From Saccharicrinis sp. (GTDB taxonomy: Bacteria > Bacteroidota > Bacteroidia > Bacteroidales > Marinilabiliaceae), in the NCBI GenBank assembly GCA_024635555.1, contig JAGXIO010000073.1, positions 53,400 to 117,399 on the forward strand: DNA of 64,000 nt. The letters run 5' to 3'. The notes beneath the pieces were generated by a model, which was not told the origin of the DNA, did not search any database, and saw nothing but the letters and a program-made list of their open reading frames with translations. Of this stretch, positions 20,553 through 30,232 are shown in pieces (positions within the stretch are counted from its first letter, which is position 1; every line of letters starts with the position of its first letter). The translations under genes were made by a program, and so were the position numbers.

Positions 20553-21230
20553 ATGGAGATACTTTTCGAAGACAATCATATAATTGCTATTAATAAGGCA
20601 AATGATGAGGTAGTGCAAGGAGATAAAACCGGAGACACAGCGTTATCCGATATGGTAAAGGACTATATAAAAAAGAAATATAACAAACCCGGCGATGTTT
20701 ATTTGGGCGTGGTGCACCGAATTGACAGACCAGTTAGCGGTGTGATAATTTTTGCACGTACAAGCAAAGCAGCAACGCGGTTGAGTAAAATGTTCTTAGA
20801 TCGTGAGGTCACAAAAACCTATTGGGCTGTGGTAAAACAACTTCCCGAAACTGATACTGGTCGTCTTGTTCATCATATGATAAAAAATGAGGAGAAAAAC
20901 CGATCAAGTGCTTACGACACCGCCCGGAAAAAATCTAAAGAAGCTATTTTAAATTATAAATTGATTTCAAGTTCGGCCAATTATCACTTGCTCGAGGTGG
21001 ATTTAGAAACAGGCCGTCACCATCAGATACGTGCCCAGCTGGCCAAGATAGGTTGTCCTATCCGGGGCGATTTAAAATATGGCGCACCCCGTTCAAATAA
21101 GGTTGGAGGCATAAACCTTCATGCCCGCAAAATTGAGTTTCAGCATCCGGTAACCAAGGAGCATATGGTTATTGTAGCTCCAGTGCCAAAGCAGGATGCT
21201 TTGTGGAGGGAGTTTGAGAATGTTTTTTAG
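20553..21230 (+). CDS. RluA-family pseudouridine synthase
   Basis: 225 aa; VVHRIDRPVSGVIIFARTSKAATRLS; ETGRHHQIRAQLA. Confidence 0.93.
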   Translation: MEILFEDNHIIAINKANDEVVQGDKTGDTALSDMVKDYIKKKYNKPGDVYLGVVHRIDRPVSGVIIFARTSKAATRLSKMFLDREVTKTYWAVVKQLPETDTGRLVHHMIKNEEKNRSSAYDTARKKSKEAILNYKLISSSANYHLLEVDLETGRHHQIRAQLAKIGCPIRGDLKYGAPRSNKVGGINLHARKIEFQHPVTKEHMVIVAPVPKQDALWREFENVF

Positions 21231-21232
21231 CT

Positions 21233-21270
21233 GATTGCTAATGGCTAATGGCTAATAGCTATTAGCAATC
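21233..21270. terminator. Convergent-gene hairpin enclosing heptamer repeats
   Basis: GATTGCTAAT (21233-21242) ... ATTAGCAATC (21261-21270), with GCTAATG-GCTAATG-GCTAATA inside. Confidence 0.6.
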
Positions 21271-21279
21271 GGCCATCCG

Positions 21280-21762
21280 CTATTCTAAATCCTTTCCATT
21301 AAAAAAAATGGGCAACAAGTCACCCGCTTTTTCTATTACCCATACCTCATTGCTACTGTCTAATATTGTTTTTATAGGCGTGTTAAAACGGGTTTCGGTC
21401 TCAATCATTACTTGACGGCACGATCCGCAAGGGGCAACGGGGTTGGGAACGGTTTCGCCGTTTTTAAAAGCGGTGATGACTAATTTTGTTATCGCCACGT
21501 CGGGGTATTGAGAGTTGGCCCAAAATATGGCAGTACGCTCGGCACAGAGACCCGAGGGGTAGGCAGCATTTTCCTGGTTGTTGCCCGTAATAACTTCTCC
21601 GTTTTGTAATAAAACAGCAGCACCAACTTTGAAATTTGAGTAGGGTGAGTAGGACTTCTGGGCAGCTTGCCTCGCTTTTTTAAGCAAATATGTTTCGTCT
21701 GCAGGCAATTCGTCCCAATTTTTATATCGTTTTATCTGGGTGGTTACTTGTAACAGTCTCAT
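21280..21762 (-). CDS. cdd: Cytidine deaminase
   Basis: 160 aa; YSPYSNFKVGAAVLL, NAAYPSGLCAERTAIF, PCGSCRQVM. Confidence 0.95.
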   Translation of the reverse strand: MRLLQVTTQIKRYKNWDELPADETYLLKKARQAAQKSYSPYSNFKVGAAVLLQNGEVITGNNQENAAYPSGLCAERTAIFWANSQYPDVAITKLVITAFKNGETVPNPVAPCGSCRQVMIETETRFNTPIKTILDSSNEVWVIEKAGDLLPIFFNGKDLE

Positions 21763-21853
21763 AAGCTTATAATAATAGGTTTTAAAAAACGTTAATAGGT
21801 TTGGTATCTATAGTTACAAGGGTTTAAGTTAGCTAACATATCGAAAAAACCAA

Positions 21854-21885
21854 TTGTTATCGGCTAATAAAATTGTTTATATTTG
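21854..21885 (+). promoter_or_regulatory. Bacteroidota-type promoter (-33 TTG, -7 TATATTTG)
   Basis: TTG at 21854-21856, 21-nt spacer, TATATTTG at 21878-21885. Confidence 0.6.
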
Positions 21886-21912
21886 CCCGAATTCAAAAAA
21901 ATATCATTTGCA

Positions 21913-22863
21913 ATGAGAAATATACTTCGCTTATCATTTTTATTCGCTGTGTTATCTATTCCCGTTTTGCTTTCGGCGCAGGGCGTAATGTCAAGAAGCT
22001 TGTATGTGGAAAATTACCATAAGCTGGCCGTCAATGAAATGAACAGGGTAGGCATACCTGCCAGTATTACATTGGCCCAGGGCATGTTAGAGTCGGGTAA
22101 TGGCAACTCAGTTTTGGCACGCAAATCCAATAATCATTTTGGAATAAAGTGTCATAACGATTGGAGCGGCCATAAAGTATATCACGACGACGATGCTAGA
22201 GGCGAATGTTTCAGGAAGTATGAATCTGTATATCAATCGTATATCGACCATTCTGATTTTTTAACGAGCAAATCGCGTTATGCTTCTCTTTTTGATTTGG
22301 ATGCTACGGATTACAAAGGATGGGCTAAAGGGTTAAAAAATGCGGGTTATGCTACAGATCCTCAATATGCCCATCGTTTAATTAAAATCATCGAAGAAAA
22401 TGATTTGCATCGTTTTGATTTGGGCGGAACATTTGTGAAAGAATATAAAGATATGGATAAGCCGGAGTCCAAACGGTTAGCTAACGACAATTTTACTGTA
22501 AATGTTTTTTCTTCGCACCAAGTAGAGCTCAACAATGGAGTTAAGTATGTAACTGTGCATCAAGGAGATTCGTTTGAGGATATAAGTAATGAATTTGGTT
22601 TGAAGAGTTGGGAGCTTTTTACTTACAACGACCTACCCGAGAACGCCAGTGTCCAAGATTATAAACATATTTATTTGCAATCGAAACGAAACAAAGCACA
22701 TCGTAAGCATCCATCCCACCAAGTAAAGCCCGGTGAAACATTGCAGTACATATCGCAAAAATATGGTGTTAAAATGAGTCGTTTGTATAGATATAATCAG
22801 ATGAAAAAAGGGGAAGAGGTTAGTGAGGGACAGGTTGTTGAACTGCGAAAAAAGAAAAAGTAA
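21913..22863 (+). CDS. Exported glucosaminidase (GH73-like) with LysM domains
   Basis: Start moved to 21913 (MRNILRLSFLFAVLSIPVLLSAQG signal peptide) because the promoter overlaps the ORF-track start at 21883; ITLAQGMLESGNGNSVLARKSNNHFGIKCH; C-terminal LysM-like repeats. Confidence 0.9.
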   Translation: MRNILRLSFLFAVLSIPVLLSAQGVMSRSLYVENYHKLAVNEMNRVGIPASITLAQGMLESGNGNSVLARKSNNHFGIKCHNDWSGHKVYHDDDARGECFRKYESVYQSYIDHSDFLTSKSRYASLFDLDATDYKGWAKGLKNAGYATDPQYAHRLIKIIEENDLHRFDLGGTFVKEYKDMDKPESKRLANDNFTVNVFSSHQVELNNGVKYVTVHQGDSFEDISNEFGLKSWELFTYNDLPENASVQDYKHIYLQSKRNKAHRKHPSHQVKPGETLQYISQKYGVKMSRLYRYNQMKKGEEVSEGQVVELRKKKK

Positions 22864-22887
22864 AATATTGCCTCTAGGATAAAAAAC

Positions 22888-22920
22888 AAAAGCTACCTGA
22901 TACACATCAAGTAGCTTTTT
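22888..22920 (+). terminator. Rho-independent terminator
   Basis: AAAAGCTAC...GTAGCTTTTT. Confidence 0.75.
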
Positions 22921-22929
22921 CTGCTTTTT

Positions 22930-22957
22930 ACCACACTTATTTTACCACACTTATTTT
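22930..22957. repeat. Two-copy 14-bp tandem repeat ACCACACTTATTTT across the T9SS-protein stop codon
   Basis: Copies at 22930-22943 and 22944-22957; minus strand ends KISVVK* followed by GTGTGGTAAAA. Confidence 0.85.
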
Positions 22958-23911
22958 AGTGGTAAACTCATGGTCTTCTATTCGTATTTTCAAATAATAA
23001 ATACCCGCTGGCAAATAATCGATGTTGTAGGATTGTTCCGTTGCCTTGGCAGGATACACGAACTTGTCTAAAACTATTCCTGCTGTATTGATTACTGTAA
23101 TACGGCTGTCGTGCGAACTTTCTGCAATGATACGTATAAAATTAGATGCCGGATTTGGAAATACTTTGAACGTTACACCCGATTGCGCTATGACATCGGT
23201 AGCGAGGTCAATTGTAAACGTGCATGGGAACGGATTTTGGTTGAATGGAGTGTCGTCGTCAAATAGCCAATTGTTAACATCGTTGATGGCATTTAGTAAG
23301 ACTTCTTTTTCTCCATTTGTCACAGAACAGTTGTAAATGCTGTTATCTTGTTCTGCAAACGTTTCAGGCAAATAGATATGTATCGCGTTTATTCCCTCGG
23401 TTAATCCGGGAGGCATGGTCGTTGTAGAGTTGGAAAAGGAGTCGCCGTCGAAATTATTGCCAGATTTAAACGTAGTGTTATGGTTAAAACTGATGGCTGC
23501 AATAAACCGGGGATCTGTTTTATCACCCTGGTAGGCCAATATCTGATCTCCGGCGACTGAAATCGTCATTTTGTCACCAGTTATTTCTCCACTTTCGGAG
23601 CTTGCCAGTTCAACACCGTTATACGTTTTTACGTGTATCACCGTACCTGCGCTAATGTTCGAGTTCGATGTCCAAGTGATGTGGCTCTCGGTATAAACTG
23701 GGTTAAACTCGCCCGCCAGACTCCATCCATTGTCGGTAAAGTTAATGGTAGTACCACTTTCTATATCCGTAAGTAGCACAAACGAAAAATCGTCCATGCT
23801 TTCGTCACTGTTAATGGCCACAAATGCTATATCGCCGCTTGTTAAGTTGGTTTGGGCTTTGTGCACAAGGGGTAGTAATAGCAAGACCAATATAAATAGG
23901 GTTTTATTCAT
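22937..23911 (-). CDS. Secreted protein with T9SS type A (Por) sorting domain
   Basis: 324 aa; signal peptide; C-term VFPNPASNFIRIIAESS...YLPAGIYYLKIRIEDHEFTTKISVVK. Confidence 0.88.
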   Translation of the reverse strand: MNKTLFILVLLLLPLVHKAQTNLTSGDIAFVAINSDESMDDFSFVLLTDIESGTTINFTDNGWSLAGEFNPVYTESHITWTSNSNISAGTVIHVKTYNGVELASSESGEITGDKMTISVAGDQILAYQGDKTDPRFIAAISFNHNTTFKSGNNFDGDSFSNSTTTMPPGLTEGINAIHIYLPETFAEQDNSIYNCSVTNGEKEVLLNAINDVNNWLFDDDTPFNQNPFPCTFTIDLATDVIAQSGVTFKVFPNPASNFIRIIAESSHDSRITVINTAGIVLDKFVYPAKATEQSYNIDYLPAGIYYLKIRIEDHEFTTKISVVK

Positions 23912-23922
23912 GGTAAATGCTT

Positions 23923-24507
23923 TTAATTACGTGATGGGTATATCCCTTGTAAACAGATAATATAATTTATGCCGATAAATGGTTGCATGTTGTTAACAGG
24001 TTGCCCACCTCCGGAATTACCGATAGTAACCTGAGGTAACACCCCATCGCCTGATGTTTGGTCGGAATACATGTTTTCGCCGGATACGGCCGGGTATTTT
24101 CCGGTTGGGTCATCCGTATTGGCTTCGTCGTTAAAAACCGGATTGGTAGCCGTGGCTGTATGCGAATGCGCCGGTATTTGGTTTAAGGTAAGCGTGTTGG
24201 TCTCGCTCCCTCCTTTCTCTCCAATTTGACGATTCGATAATCCTGGGCCATTGCCGGGATGAACAACTACTCTTCCCCTTAAATCGGGCAGCGCAAATGT
24301 AGTAGTGCCATCACCTCCGTAATACGTTCCTAAAAGAGAAAATAATGCCGTGTTTTGACTGATGGACAGCAATTGTCCATCGCAGAGTGCCCAACCACGT
24401 GGTGCATAATTTCCCGCAAATATGCGTACCTCGCCAATAAAGGCTTCCTGTGCAAAAGCACCGCAGCTCAACAATATAAAAGCGAATAAGGTAAAAGTCT
24501 TTTTCAT
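23923..24507 (-). CDS. Phage tail-collar (microcystin-dependent protein-like) domain protein with signal peptide
   Basis: 194 aa; MKKTFTLFAFILLSCGAFAQ + FIGEVRIFAGNYAPRGWALCDGQLLSISQNTALFSLLGTYYGGDGTTTFALPDLRGR. Confidence 0.9.
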   Translation of the reverse strand: MKKTFTLFAFILLSCGAFAQEAFIGEVRIFAGNYAPRGWALCDGQLLSISQNTALFSLLGTYYGGDGTTTFALPDLRGRVVVHPGNGPGLSNRQIGEKGGSETNTLTLNQIPAHSHTATATNPVFNDEANTDDPTGKYPAVSGENMYSDQTSGDGVLPQVTIGNSGGGQPVNNMQPFIGINYIICLQGIYPSRN

Positions 24508-24733
24508 GATAAGTGGTTTTAGTAAAAAAAATAGTTTATCGTAAAAGTAACAAATGTAGACATATTTTGGAAGATAAAAAATGAATATTTTAGTTTTAAT
24601 TGTTATAGGTATCAGTATATGAGCGACTTACATTGGATTTTTTTTAGAGTTGTTATTTCATATAAAAAAAGTATGTATGGACGATTGTGTTGCCCGTGCA
24701 TACTTTTTTATACCTTAAATTTATTGCATCAGC

Positions 24734-25711
24734 TTATAAAGCTATTTCACATTGGTCAAGTGTTTTAAAACCGTTCAGAAATTCTTTGGTCGTCATGCGC
24801 TTTTTGCCCGCCAGTTGTAAGGAGTTAATTTGTAATGTGCCGTTGTTACCAACAATACAAATGGTCGATTTGCAATTGGTGTATATCGTACCCATCGGTT
24901 TGGTACTATCTTCAATAACTTCGGTTTCAAATATTTTAAGCGTTATTTTTTTGTGCTCAGCATCCCATATTTCTGTCCAGGCGGCAGGAGAGGGGTTGAG
25001 TCCTCTTATTTTATTATGCACCTGTTCAATGGGCTTATTCCAGTTTATTTTGCAGTCTTCTTTAAATATTTTCGGGGCAGGTTTTAAGTTTGCTCCGGAT
25101 TCTACAAACTGGTCTTGTGATTTGGTTTTAACCGCACCCTTGCATATTTTATCTACTGTTTCCAAAACTAAACGCGCTCCTAATACCATCATCTTGTCGT
25201 GCACGATTCCTGCGTTATCATTTGGACCAATGGGTAATATTTTTTGGTCGATAATGTTACCCGTGTCAATTTCGTGTTGTAAAAAGAAGGTGGTGACGCC
25301 TGTTTCTTTTTCGCCATTGATAACAGCCCAGTTGATGGGTGCAGCTCCACGGTATTGTGGTAGTAGGGAGCCGTGCAGGTTAAACGTACCCAAACGTGGC
25401 ATATCCCATACCATTTCCGGAAGCATCCTAAAAGCCACTATCACCTGCAAATCAGCCTTTAGTGTGGCAAGCTCCTCTAAAAAAGAAGTGTCTTTTAGCT
25501 TTTCGGGTTGAAGCACCTTGATGCCTTGCTTTATCGCATACTCTTTTACTGGTGAGGTTTTGAGTTTCTGCCCTCGTCCGGCAGGTTTATCGGGCACGGT
25601 AATAACCCCAACAACGTTGTATTCGTTTTCAACAAGTGCTTTAAGGCTCTCCACCGCAAATTCGGGTGTGCCCATAAACACAATTCTTAAATCCTCTTTT
25701 TTTATCGTCAT
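24734..25711 (-). CDS. fmt: Methionyl-tRNA formyltransferase
   Basis: 325 aa; RIVFMGTPEFAVESLKAL, FNLHGSLLPQYRGAAPINWAVINGEKETGVTTF. Confidence 0.97.
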   Translation of the reverse strand: MTIKKEDLRIVFMGTPEFAVESLKALVENEYNVVGVITVPDKPAGRGQKLKTSPVKEYAIKQGIKVLQPEKLKDTSFLEELATLKADLQVIVAFRMLPEMVWDMPRLGTFNLHGSLLPQYRGAAPINWAVINGEKETGVTTFFLQHEIDTGNIIDQKILPIGPNDNAGIVHDKMMVLGARLVLETVDKICKGAVKTKSQDQFVESGANLKPAPKIFKEDCKINWNKPIEQVHNKIRGLNPSPAAWTEIWDAEHKKITLKIFETEVIEDSTKPMGTIYTNCKSTICIVGNNGTLQINSLQLAGKKRMTTKEFLNGFKTLDQCEIAL

Positions 25712-25734
25712 ATTTTATTCGGGTTATTCCTATT

Positions 25735-25923
25735 CTACTGCAACTTAGTGTTTCCTTTTTGATGTTTGGGATGATACGGACAGTTAAGGCATCCATTGCC
25801 GCAGCAATATCCGCGCGCGGTAAGATACTTGCGTGTCAGTATCCTAAATCCACGCGGATCCAGTGTAAAATCAGATCCCTCAACCAATGGTTTTTGTGTG
25901 TAGTAATCGTCGTTATTATCCAT
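25735..25923 (-). CDS. DUF5522-like small Cys-rich protein
   Basis: 62 aa; RKYLTARGYCCGNGCLNCPYHPKHQK. Confidence 0.7.
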   Translation of the reverse strand: MDNNDDYYTQKPLVEGSDFTLDPRGFRILTRKYLTARGYCCGNGCLNCPYHPKHQKGNTKLQ

Positions 25924-26072
25924 GTTTATTTTTTGAGTTCAGGGATTCAAGTTTAGAGTTCAATATTTTTGTGTTTAAGGTTTCGAGTATAGCGTTTGTT
26001 TTATGTTTTGTTTTTTAGTTTTGGGTTTTGTGCTGCTAAATCAATACTCTCAACTCAAAACTCCAAAACTAG

Positions 26073-26102
26073 AAACCCTTAACTCATAAACCCTTAACTC
26101 AT
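26073..26102. repeat. 15-bp tandem repeat (AAACCCTTAACTCAT x2) in a degenerate repetitive intergenic tract
   Basis: Exact copies at 26073-26087 and 26088-26102; surrounding 25930-26070 contains related words. Confidence 0.8.
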
Positions 26103-27622
26103 AATCTCGAAACTCCTTGATGCTCTTTCTTTAGCAAATCGAGTACTGTTTTTACAGGGTTGAAAGTGCTTATGGGTACTTGCACAAATGCGGTATTCCA
26201 GTCGCTCATGGCTCCGTTCCATAGTCCGGGAAGCTCCATTGCTTTCAGGGCTTTTCCGTTTTGCGATTTTTCGGCAATAAAGCCTGTTTCTGGATCGCAA
26301 TATTTCATCAGGTCAAAAGGTTTGCTTTCAAAGTTTTTAACGCCACACACCAAATCGGTGATGTTTGCATATTCCGAAGTGTTCAGGATTTTAACTTGTA
26401 CCTCATCTTTTAAATGTACTTGGGCTGTTTCTACCAACTGCAAGGATAATGCACCATCGGCATCTTTTACCCAAAAAGGACCGCCACCGGTATTGCTGCT
26501 TTTTACCACGCCACAAATACGCAATGGTCTGTTAAGTTTAGCAAATAAGTAGGTTATTTTATCGACTTCATTTTTTTTGCTAAAATTCTCTGGAACCTTG
26601 AATCCAAGTTGCGTATATAAAAAGTCTATGATTTTTTTTTCGGTATCCTGAGATAACGACTTGGCATTTTTAAGGCGATGGCAGTAATCAAATAAAATGC
26701 TTTGTGTTTCGAGCAAGATGCCACCCAATGCTTTTTTGTAATTCAGGGTGTCTTTTATCAGCCACTCAGCAGCTACGTTGTCAATGTTTTTAATAAATAC
26801 GATATCGGCATCTAATTCATTAAGATTTTTTATCAGTGCCCCGTGGCCTCCCGGACGAAAAAGTAAGCTGCCATCTTCCAATCTAAAAGGTTCGTTATTC
26901 ATGTCCACCGCCAAAGTGTCCGTGGCCTTATCCTGCACCGAATAGCTGATATCAAAGGTTTTACCGAAGCGTTCTTCAAACTTGCTTATGACGGTATTTA
27001 AATGCGCCTTTATCAAATTTAAATGTTCTTGGGAAACGGTAAAGTGCAAACCAACTAAGTTGTTTGAATCGGCACAATATTGTGCACCCTCGATTAAATG
27101 TTCATCAATGGCTTTGTTTGAATGTCCATCGGAATATTTATGAAAAGTGAGCAATGCTTTTGGCAGTGTACCATAATTTAACCCCTGCTCATCAAGTAAT
27201 AGTTTAACTACTTTTTTATCTCGGTTTTGTATTAGCTGATCTTTTTTATCGCCCAATAAAGCAAACAGTTCGTTGGCAAAGGCAAAGTTATCTATATCAT
27301 CAAAAAACTGTTTAATATCTACATCGTCTTTGTTCACCGTGCCTTGCAGGTAGTTATACAGGCTTTTAAACATACGGCTTGCCGCACCTGACGCAGGGAC
27401 AAACTTCACTAATTTTTTTGAGGGCGAATGGGATTGATAGTACTGAATGTTATGCTCGAGTGCATCGGGCGAAAGCTTTTTTAATCCCTTGTTTTCGGAT
27501 ACACTGCTGCTCAATTTTATTTCCGGAAAACCATTTTTGAATCTTTTTAATTGCGATTCAACCTCTGTGGGTAAAATTCCTAATGCTTTGATTTGATCTA
27601 AATCTGTTGTTGTAAGTTCCAT
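26099..27622 (-). CDS. DUF4301-family protein
   Basis: 507 aa; LVKFVPASGAASRMFKSLYNYL; LLFRPGGHGALIKNLNELDADIVFIKNIDNV. Confidence 0.85.
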   Translation of the reverse strand: MELTTTDLDQIKALGILPTEVESQLKRFKNGFPEIKLSSSVSENKGLKKLSPDALEHNIQYYQSHSPSKKLVKFVPASGAASRMFKSLYNYLQGTVNKDDVDIKQFFDDIDNFAFANELFALLGDKKDQLIQNRDKKVVKLLLDEQGLNYGTLPKALLTFHKYSDGHSNKAIDEHLIEGAQYCADSNNLVGLHFTVSQEHLNLIKAHLNTVISKFEERFGKTFDISYSVQDKATDTLAVDMNNEPFRLEDGSLLFRPGGHGALIKNLNELDADIVFIKNIDNVAAEWLIKDTLNYKKALGGILLETQSILFDYCHRLKNAKSLSQDTEKKIIDFLYTQLGFKVPENFSKKNEVDKITYLFAKLNRPLRICGVVKSSNTGGGPFWVKDADGALSLQLVETAQVHLKDEVQVKILNTSEYANITDLVCGVKNFESKPFDLMKYCDPETGFIAEKSQNGKALKAMELPGLWNGAMSDWNTAFVQVPISTFNPVKTVLDLLKKEHQGVSRL

Positions 27623-27758
27623 ACTTATTTTAAAGTTGTTTTATTATAATGTTGAGGAAGCAATGATACAAAAATAGGCATTTATGGCAAAATGTTATTA
27701 TTAATTGCTGACGGCCTAATGTGAGCCGTCAACTGCTATCAGTCAAACGCCAAAACAA

Positions 27759-28745
27759 CTACTTTTCGGCAAAATGTTTCATAAACTGGATTCTGAGATA
27801 ACCGGCGGGTTGTATCGATTTAGATTGGCTCAACATACCCTTCATTTGATCGATGCTGGAAAAATCCTTGCTAGTCATCCAACTCTTTAGTTCATCAAGC
27901 ATCCCGTTAATGTGGGCAAAGCCATTTTTGTATAACGTGGAGGCTATTTGCACCGATGAGGCACCAGCTAATAGCATTTTTATGAGTGTAGCTCCATCAT
28001 GAACGCCTGTTGTAGCTGCTAGGTCGCACTCAATACGATGGCTCATAATGGCTATCCATCGCAGCGGCAGGAAATATTCGTTGGGTAAGCTCAATTTAGG
28101 GGCAGATACAACATCGAAATTTTCGATGTCGATATCAGGCGAGTAAAACCGATTAAAAAGCACAATCCCTTTAACACCGGTGTCGGCCAGACGGGTGAGC
28201 GTGGCGGTAAGATTGGTGAAATAAGAACTTATTTTAATAGAGATGGGTATGGTTACTTCGTGCTGAACAGCTTTGATTATTTCAAAATATATTTTCTCTA
28301 CTTCTTCACTTGTTTGCTGTGGGTCGTCGGGCAAAATAGCAATGTTAAGCTCTAGTGCATCGGCTCCTGCATCTTCGAGCGACTTGGCAAAGTAAGGCCA
28401 GTTGTGTGATGTAACACAATGGATGCTGGCAATAATGGGAATCTTTACCTGCTGTTTGCATTCGGTAATGAGTTTCAGATAATTGGTTAGCGTATCCTCT
28501 ACATCATAGTCTTCATAAAACTCCATGGTTTCGGGGTAAAGATAACTTTCGGAGTGCATCTTGTTCATATCCCGATCCATGTCGGTAACAATTTCTTCTT
28601 CGAACAAGGATTTAAGTACTACTGCACCTGCACCATTTTTTTCGAGTTCAATAATATCCTCTAAAGAATTGGTAAGCCCTGAGGCGGCTGCAATAATTGG
28701 GCTTTTTAATTTTAGCCCCATATACGAAGTAGATAAATCTGGCAT
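27759..28745 (-). CDS. Dihydroorotate dehydrogenase-like protein
   Basis: 328 aa; DLSTSYMGLKLKSPIIAAASGLTNSLEDI; GADALELNIAI; VLFNRFYSPDID. Confidence 0.88.
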   Translation of the reverse strand: MPDLSTSYMGLKLKSPIIAAASGLTNSLEDIIELEKNGAGAVVLKSLFEEEIVTDMDRDMNKMHSESYLYPETMEFYEDYDVEDTLTNYLKLITECKQQVKIPIIASIHCVTSHNWPYFAKSLEDAGADALELNIAILPDDPQQTSEEVEKIYFEIIKAVQHEVTIPISIKISSYFTNLTATLTRLADTGVKGIVLFNRFYSPDIDIENFDVVSAPKLSLPNEYFLPLRWIAIMSHRIECDLAATTGVHDGATLIKMLLAGASSVQIASTLYKNGFAHINGMLDELKSWMTSKDFSSIDQMKGMLSQSKSIQPAGYLRIQFMKHFAEK

Positions 28746-28916
28746 AATGTTATATTTGAAAGGATTATTAATTTGTGTTCACAAAAAGGAAATAATGCTG
28801 ATATTTCATCACAAAATGATGAGCTTAAATTCACATTTAAATTTAGGCAATATTTTATATTTGAAGCACGATTAATGTCATCTATTTGATGGTTCAGTTG
28901 CAATTTGTTACAATAT

Positions 28917-29984
28917 ATGAAACAAAAACAGAAATACAGAGCGGTAGGCGTAATGAGCGGTACATCGCTAGATGGCTTGGATTTGGTGTTATGCGAATTT
29001 TTGCACGGAAAAAACGCCTGGGATTTTACGATTTTAAAAGGTACAACGGTGTTGTATTCGGATAAGATGAAAAATGAATTGGCCTTGGTGCACAAACTGG
29101 ATGCTTATTCTTTTGTGGAATTCCATAGGCGATACGGAAAATTCATAGGCGATGAGGTGGCCAATTTTGTCGAAGCTGAAATCGATATTGACCTAGTGGC
29201 ATCGCATGGGCACACGGTTTTTCATGAGCCGGAGAAAGGCGTTACATTTCAGATAGGATGTGGCGCCCAAATTGCGGCGGCCTGCGGGATAAGAGTTGTC
29301 TCCGACTTTCGAACTCTGGATATCGCTTTAGGCGGACAAGGGGCTCCTTTGGTGCCCATAGGCGATAGCTTGTTATTTGGTAGATATGATGCCTGTGTTA
29401 ATATGGGCGGGTTTGCCAATATTTCCTATCAGTATGGAAACGAGCGAATTGCCTTTGATATTTGTGCGGTGAATATTGTTATCAATGAGATTGTGCAAAA
29501 AGAATTTGGAATACCTTATGATAATAATGGTGGTTTGGGCGCGAAGGGAAAGGTTAACAACGATTTGCTAAAGGAATTAAATGATTTAGCATTTTATGGT
29601 TTATCAGCGCCAAAATCATTGGCAAGAGAATGGGTGGAAACTGCTTTTACACCCATTTTAAAAAAATATGAAGGTTTAAATAAAAAGGATTTGTTGGCTA
29701 CTTGTTATCATCATTTTGCGCAACAGATAGCCAAGGTATTGAATCAACAACAAATAAAATCATGTCTTTTTACCGGAGGTGGAACTTTTAGCCATTTTTT
29801 GATGCAGCTTATTGGCAAGTACAGCAGTGCTGAGCTTGTGATTCCGGACAAGCAGGTGATAGATTTTAAGGAGGCTATTATATTTGCTTTTCTGGGTGTG
29901 TTACGAATTCAGGAGCAGGTAAACTGTTTGTCGTCGGTAACGGGGGCCAGCAGGGATAATGTTGGGGGGAGTGTTTTTATCTGA
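28917..29984 (+). CDS. anmK: Anhydro-N-acetylmuramic acid kinase
   Basis: YRAVGVMSGTSLDGLDLVLCEF; ASHGHTVFHEPEKGVTFQIG; LFTGGGTFSHFL. Start at the internal Met, 28917. Confidence 0.93.
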   Translation: MKQKQKYRAVGVMSGTSLDGLDLVLCEFLHGKNAWDFTILKGTTVLYSDKMKNELALVHKLDAYSFVEFHRRYGKFIGDEVANFVEAEIDIDLVASHGHTVFHEPEKGVTFQIGCGAQIAAACGIRVVSDFRTLDIALGGQGAPLVPIGDSLLFGRYDACVNMGGFANISYQYGNERIAFDICAVNIVINEIVQKEFGIPYDNNGGLGAKGKVNNDLLKELNDLAFYGLSAPKSLAREWVETAFTPILKKYEGLNKKDLLATCYHHFAQQIAKVLNQQQIKSCLFTGGGTFSHFLMQLIGKYSSAELVIPDKQVIDFKEAIIFAFLGVLRIQEQVNCLSSVTGASRDNVGGSVFI

Positions 29985-30199
29985 TCTTCATTACAATAGA
30001 CCGTTAGATTTTAGATAATAGACATTAGACTTATTTACAAACGCTATATTATCAAGGGGTTAGCGAAAATCACGTAACTCATAAAAAGCTCTAACATTCA
30101 GATAGTTACAAAAATATAACGAAGTGTTGCATTAAAGAGCTTAACTAAATATTAAACAGCAGAAGGTAATACCTATATCTATCAATATTAGAAATAATA

Positions 30200-30225
30200 A
30201 AGAACCCAGCATTTGCCGGGTTCTT
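30200..30225 (-). terminator. Terminator hairpin downstream of ribBA
   Basis: AAGAACCC...GGGTTCTT. Confidence 0.7.
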
Positions 30226-30232
30226 ATAAACT

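Noticed and set aside
21883-21912. ORF-track start of the glucosaminidase gene
   Set aside because: Overlaps the -7 element TATATTTG at 21878-21885, so the Met at 21913 (signal peptide start) is preferred.
24687-25511. 274-aa plus-strand ORF
   Set aside because: Fully antisense to fmt, which has clear homology motifs; low-complexity translation without recognisable domain.
26160-26552. 130-aa plus-strand ORF
   Set aside because: Antisense to the DUF4301 gene, no domain evidence.
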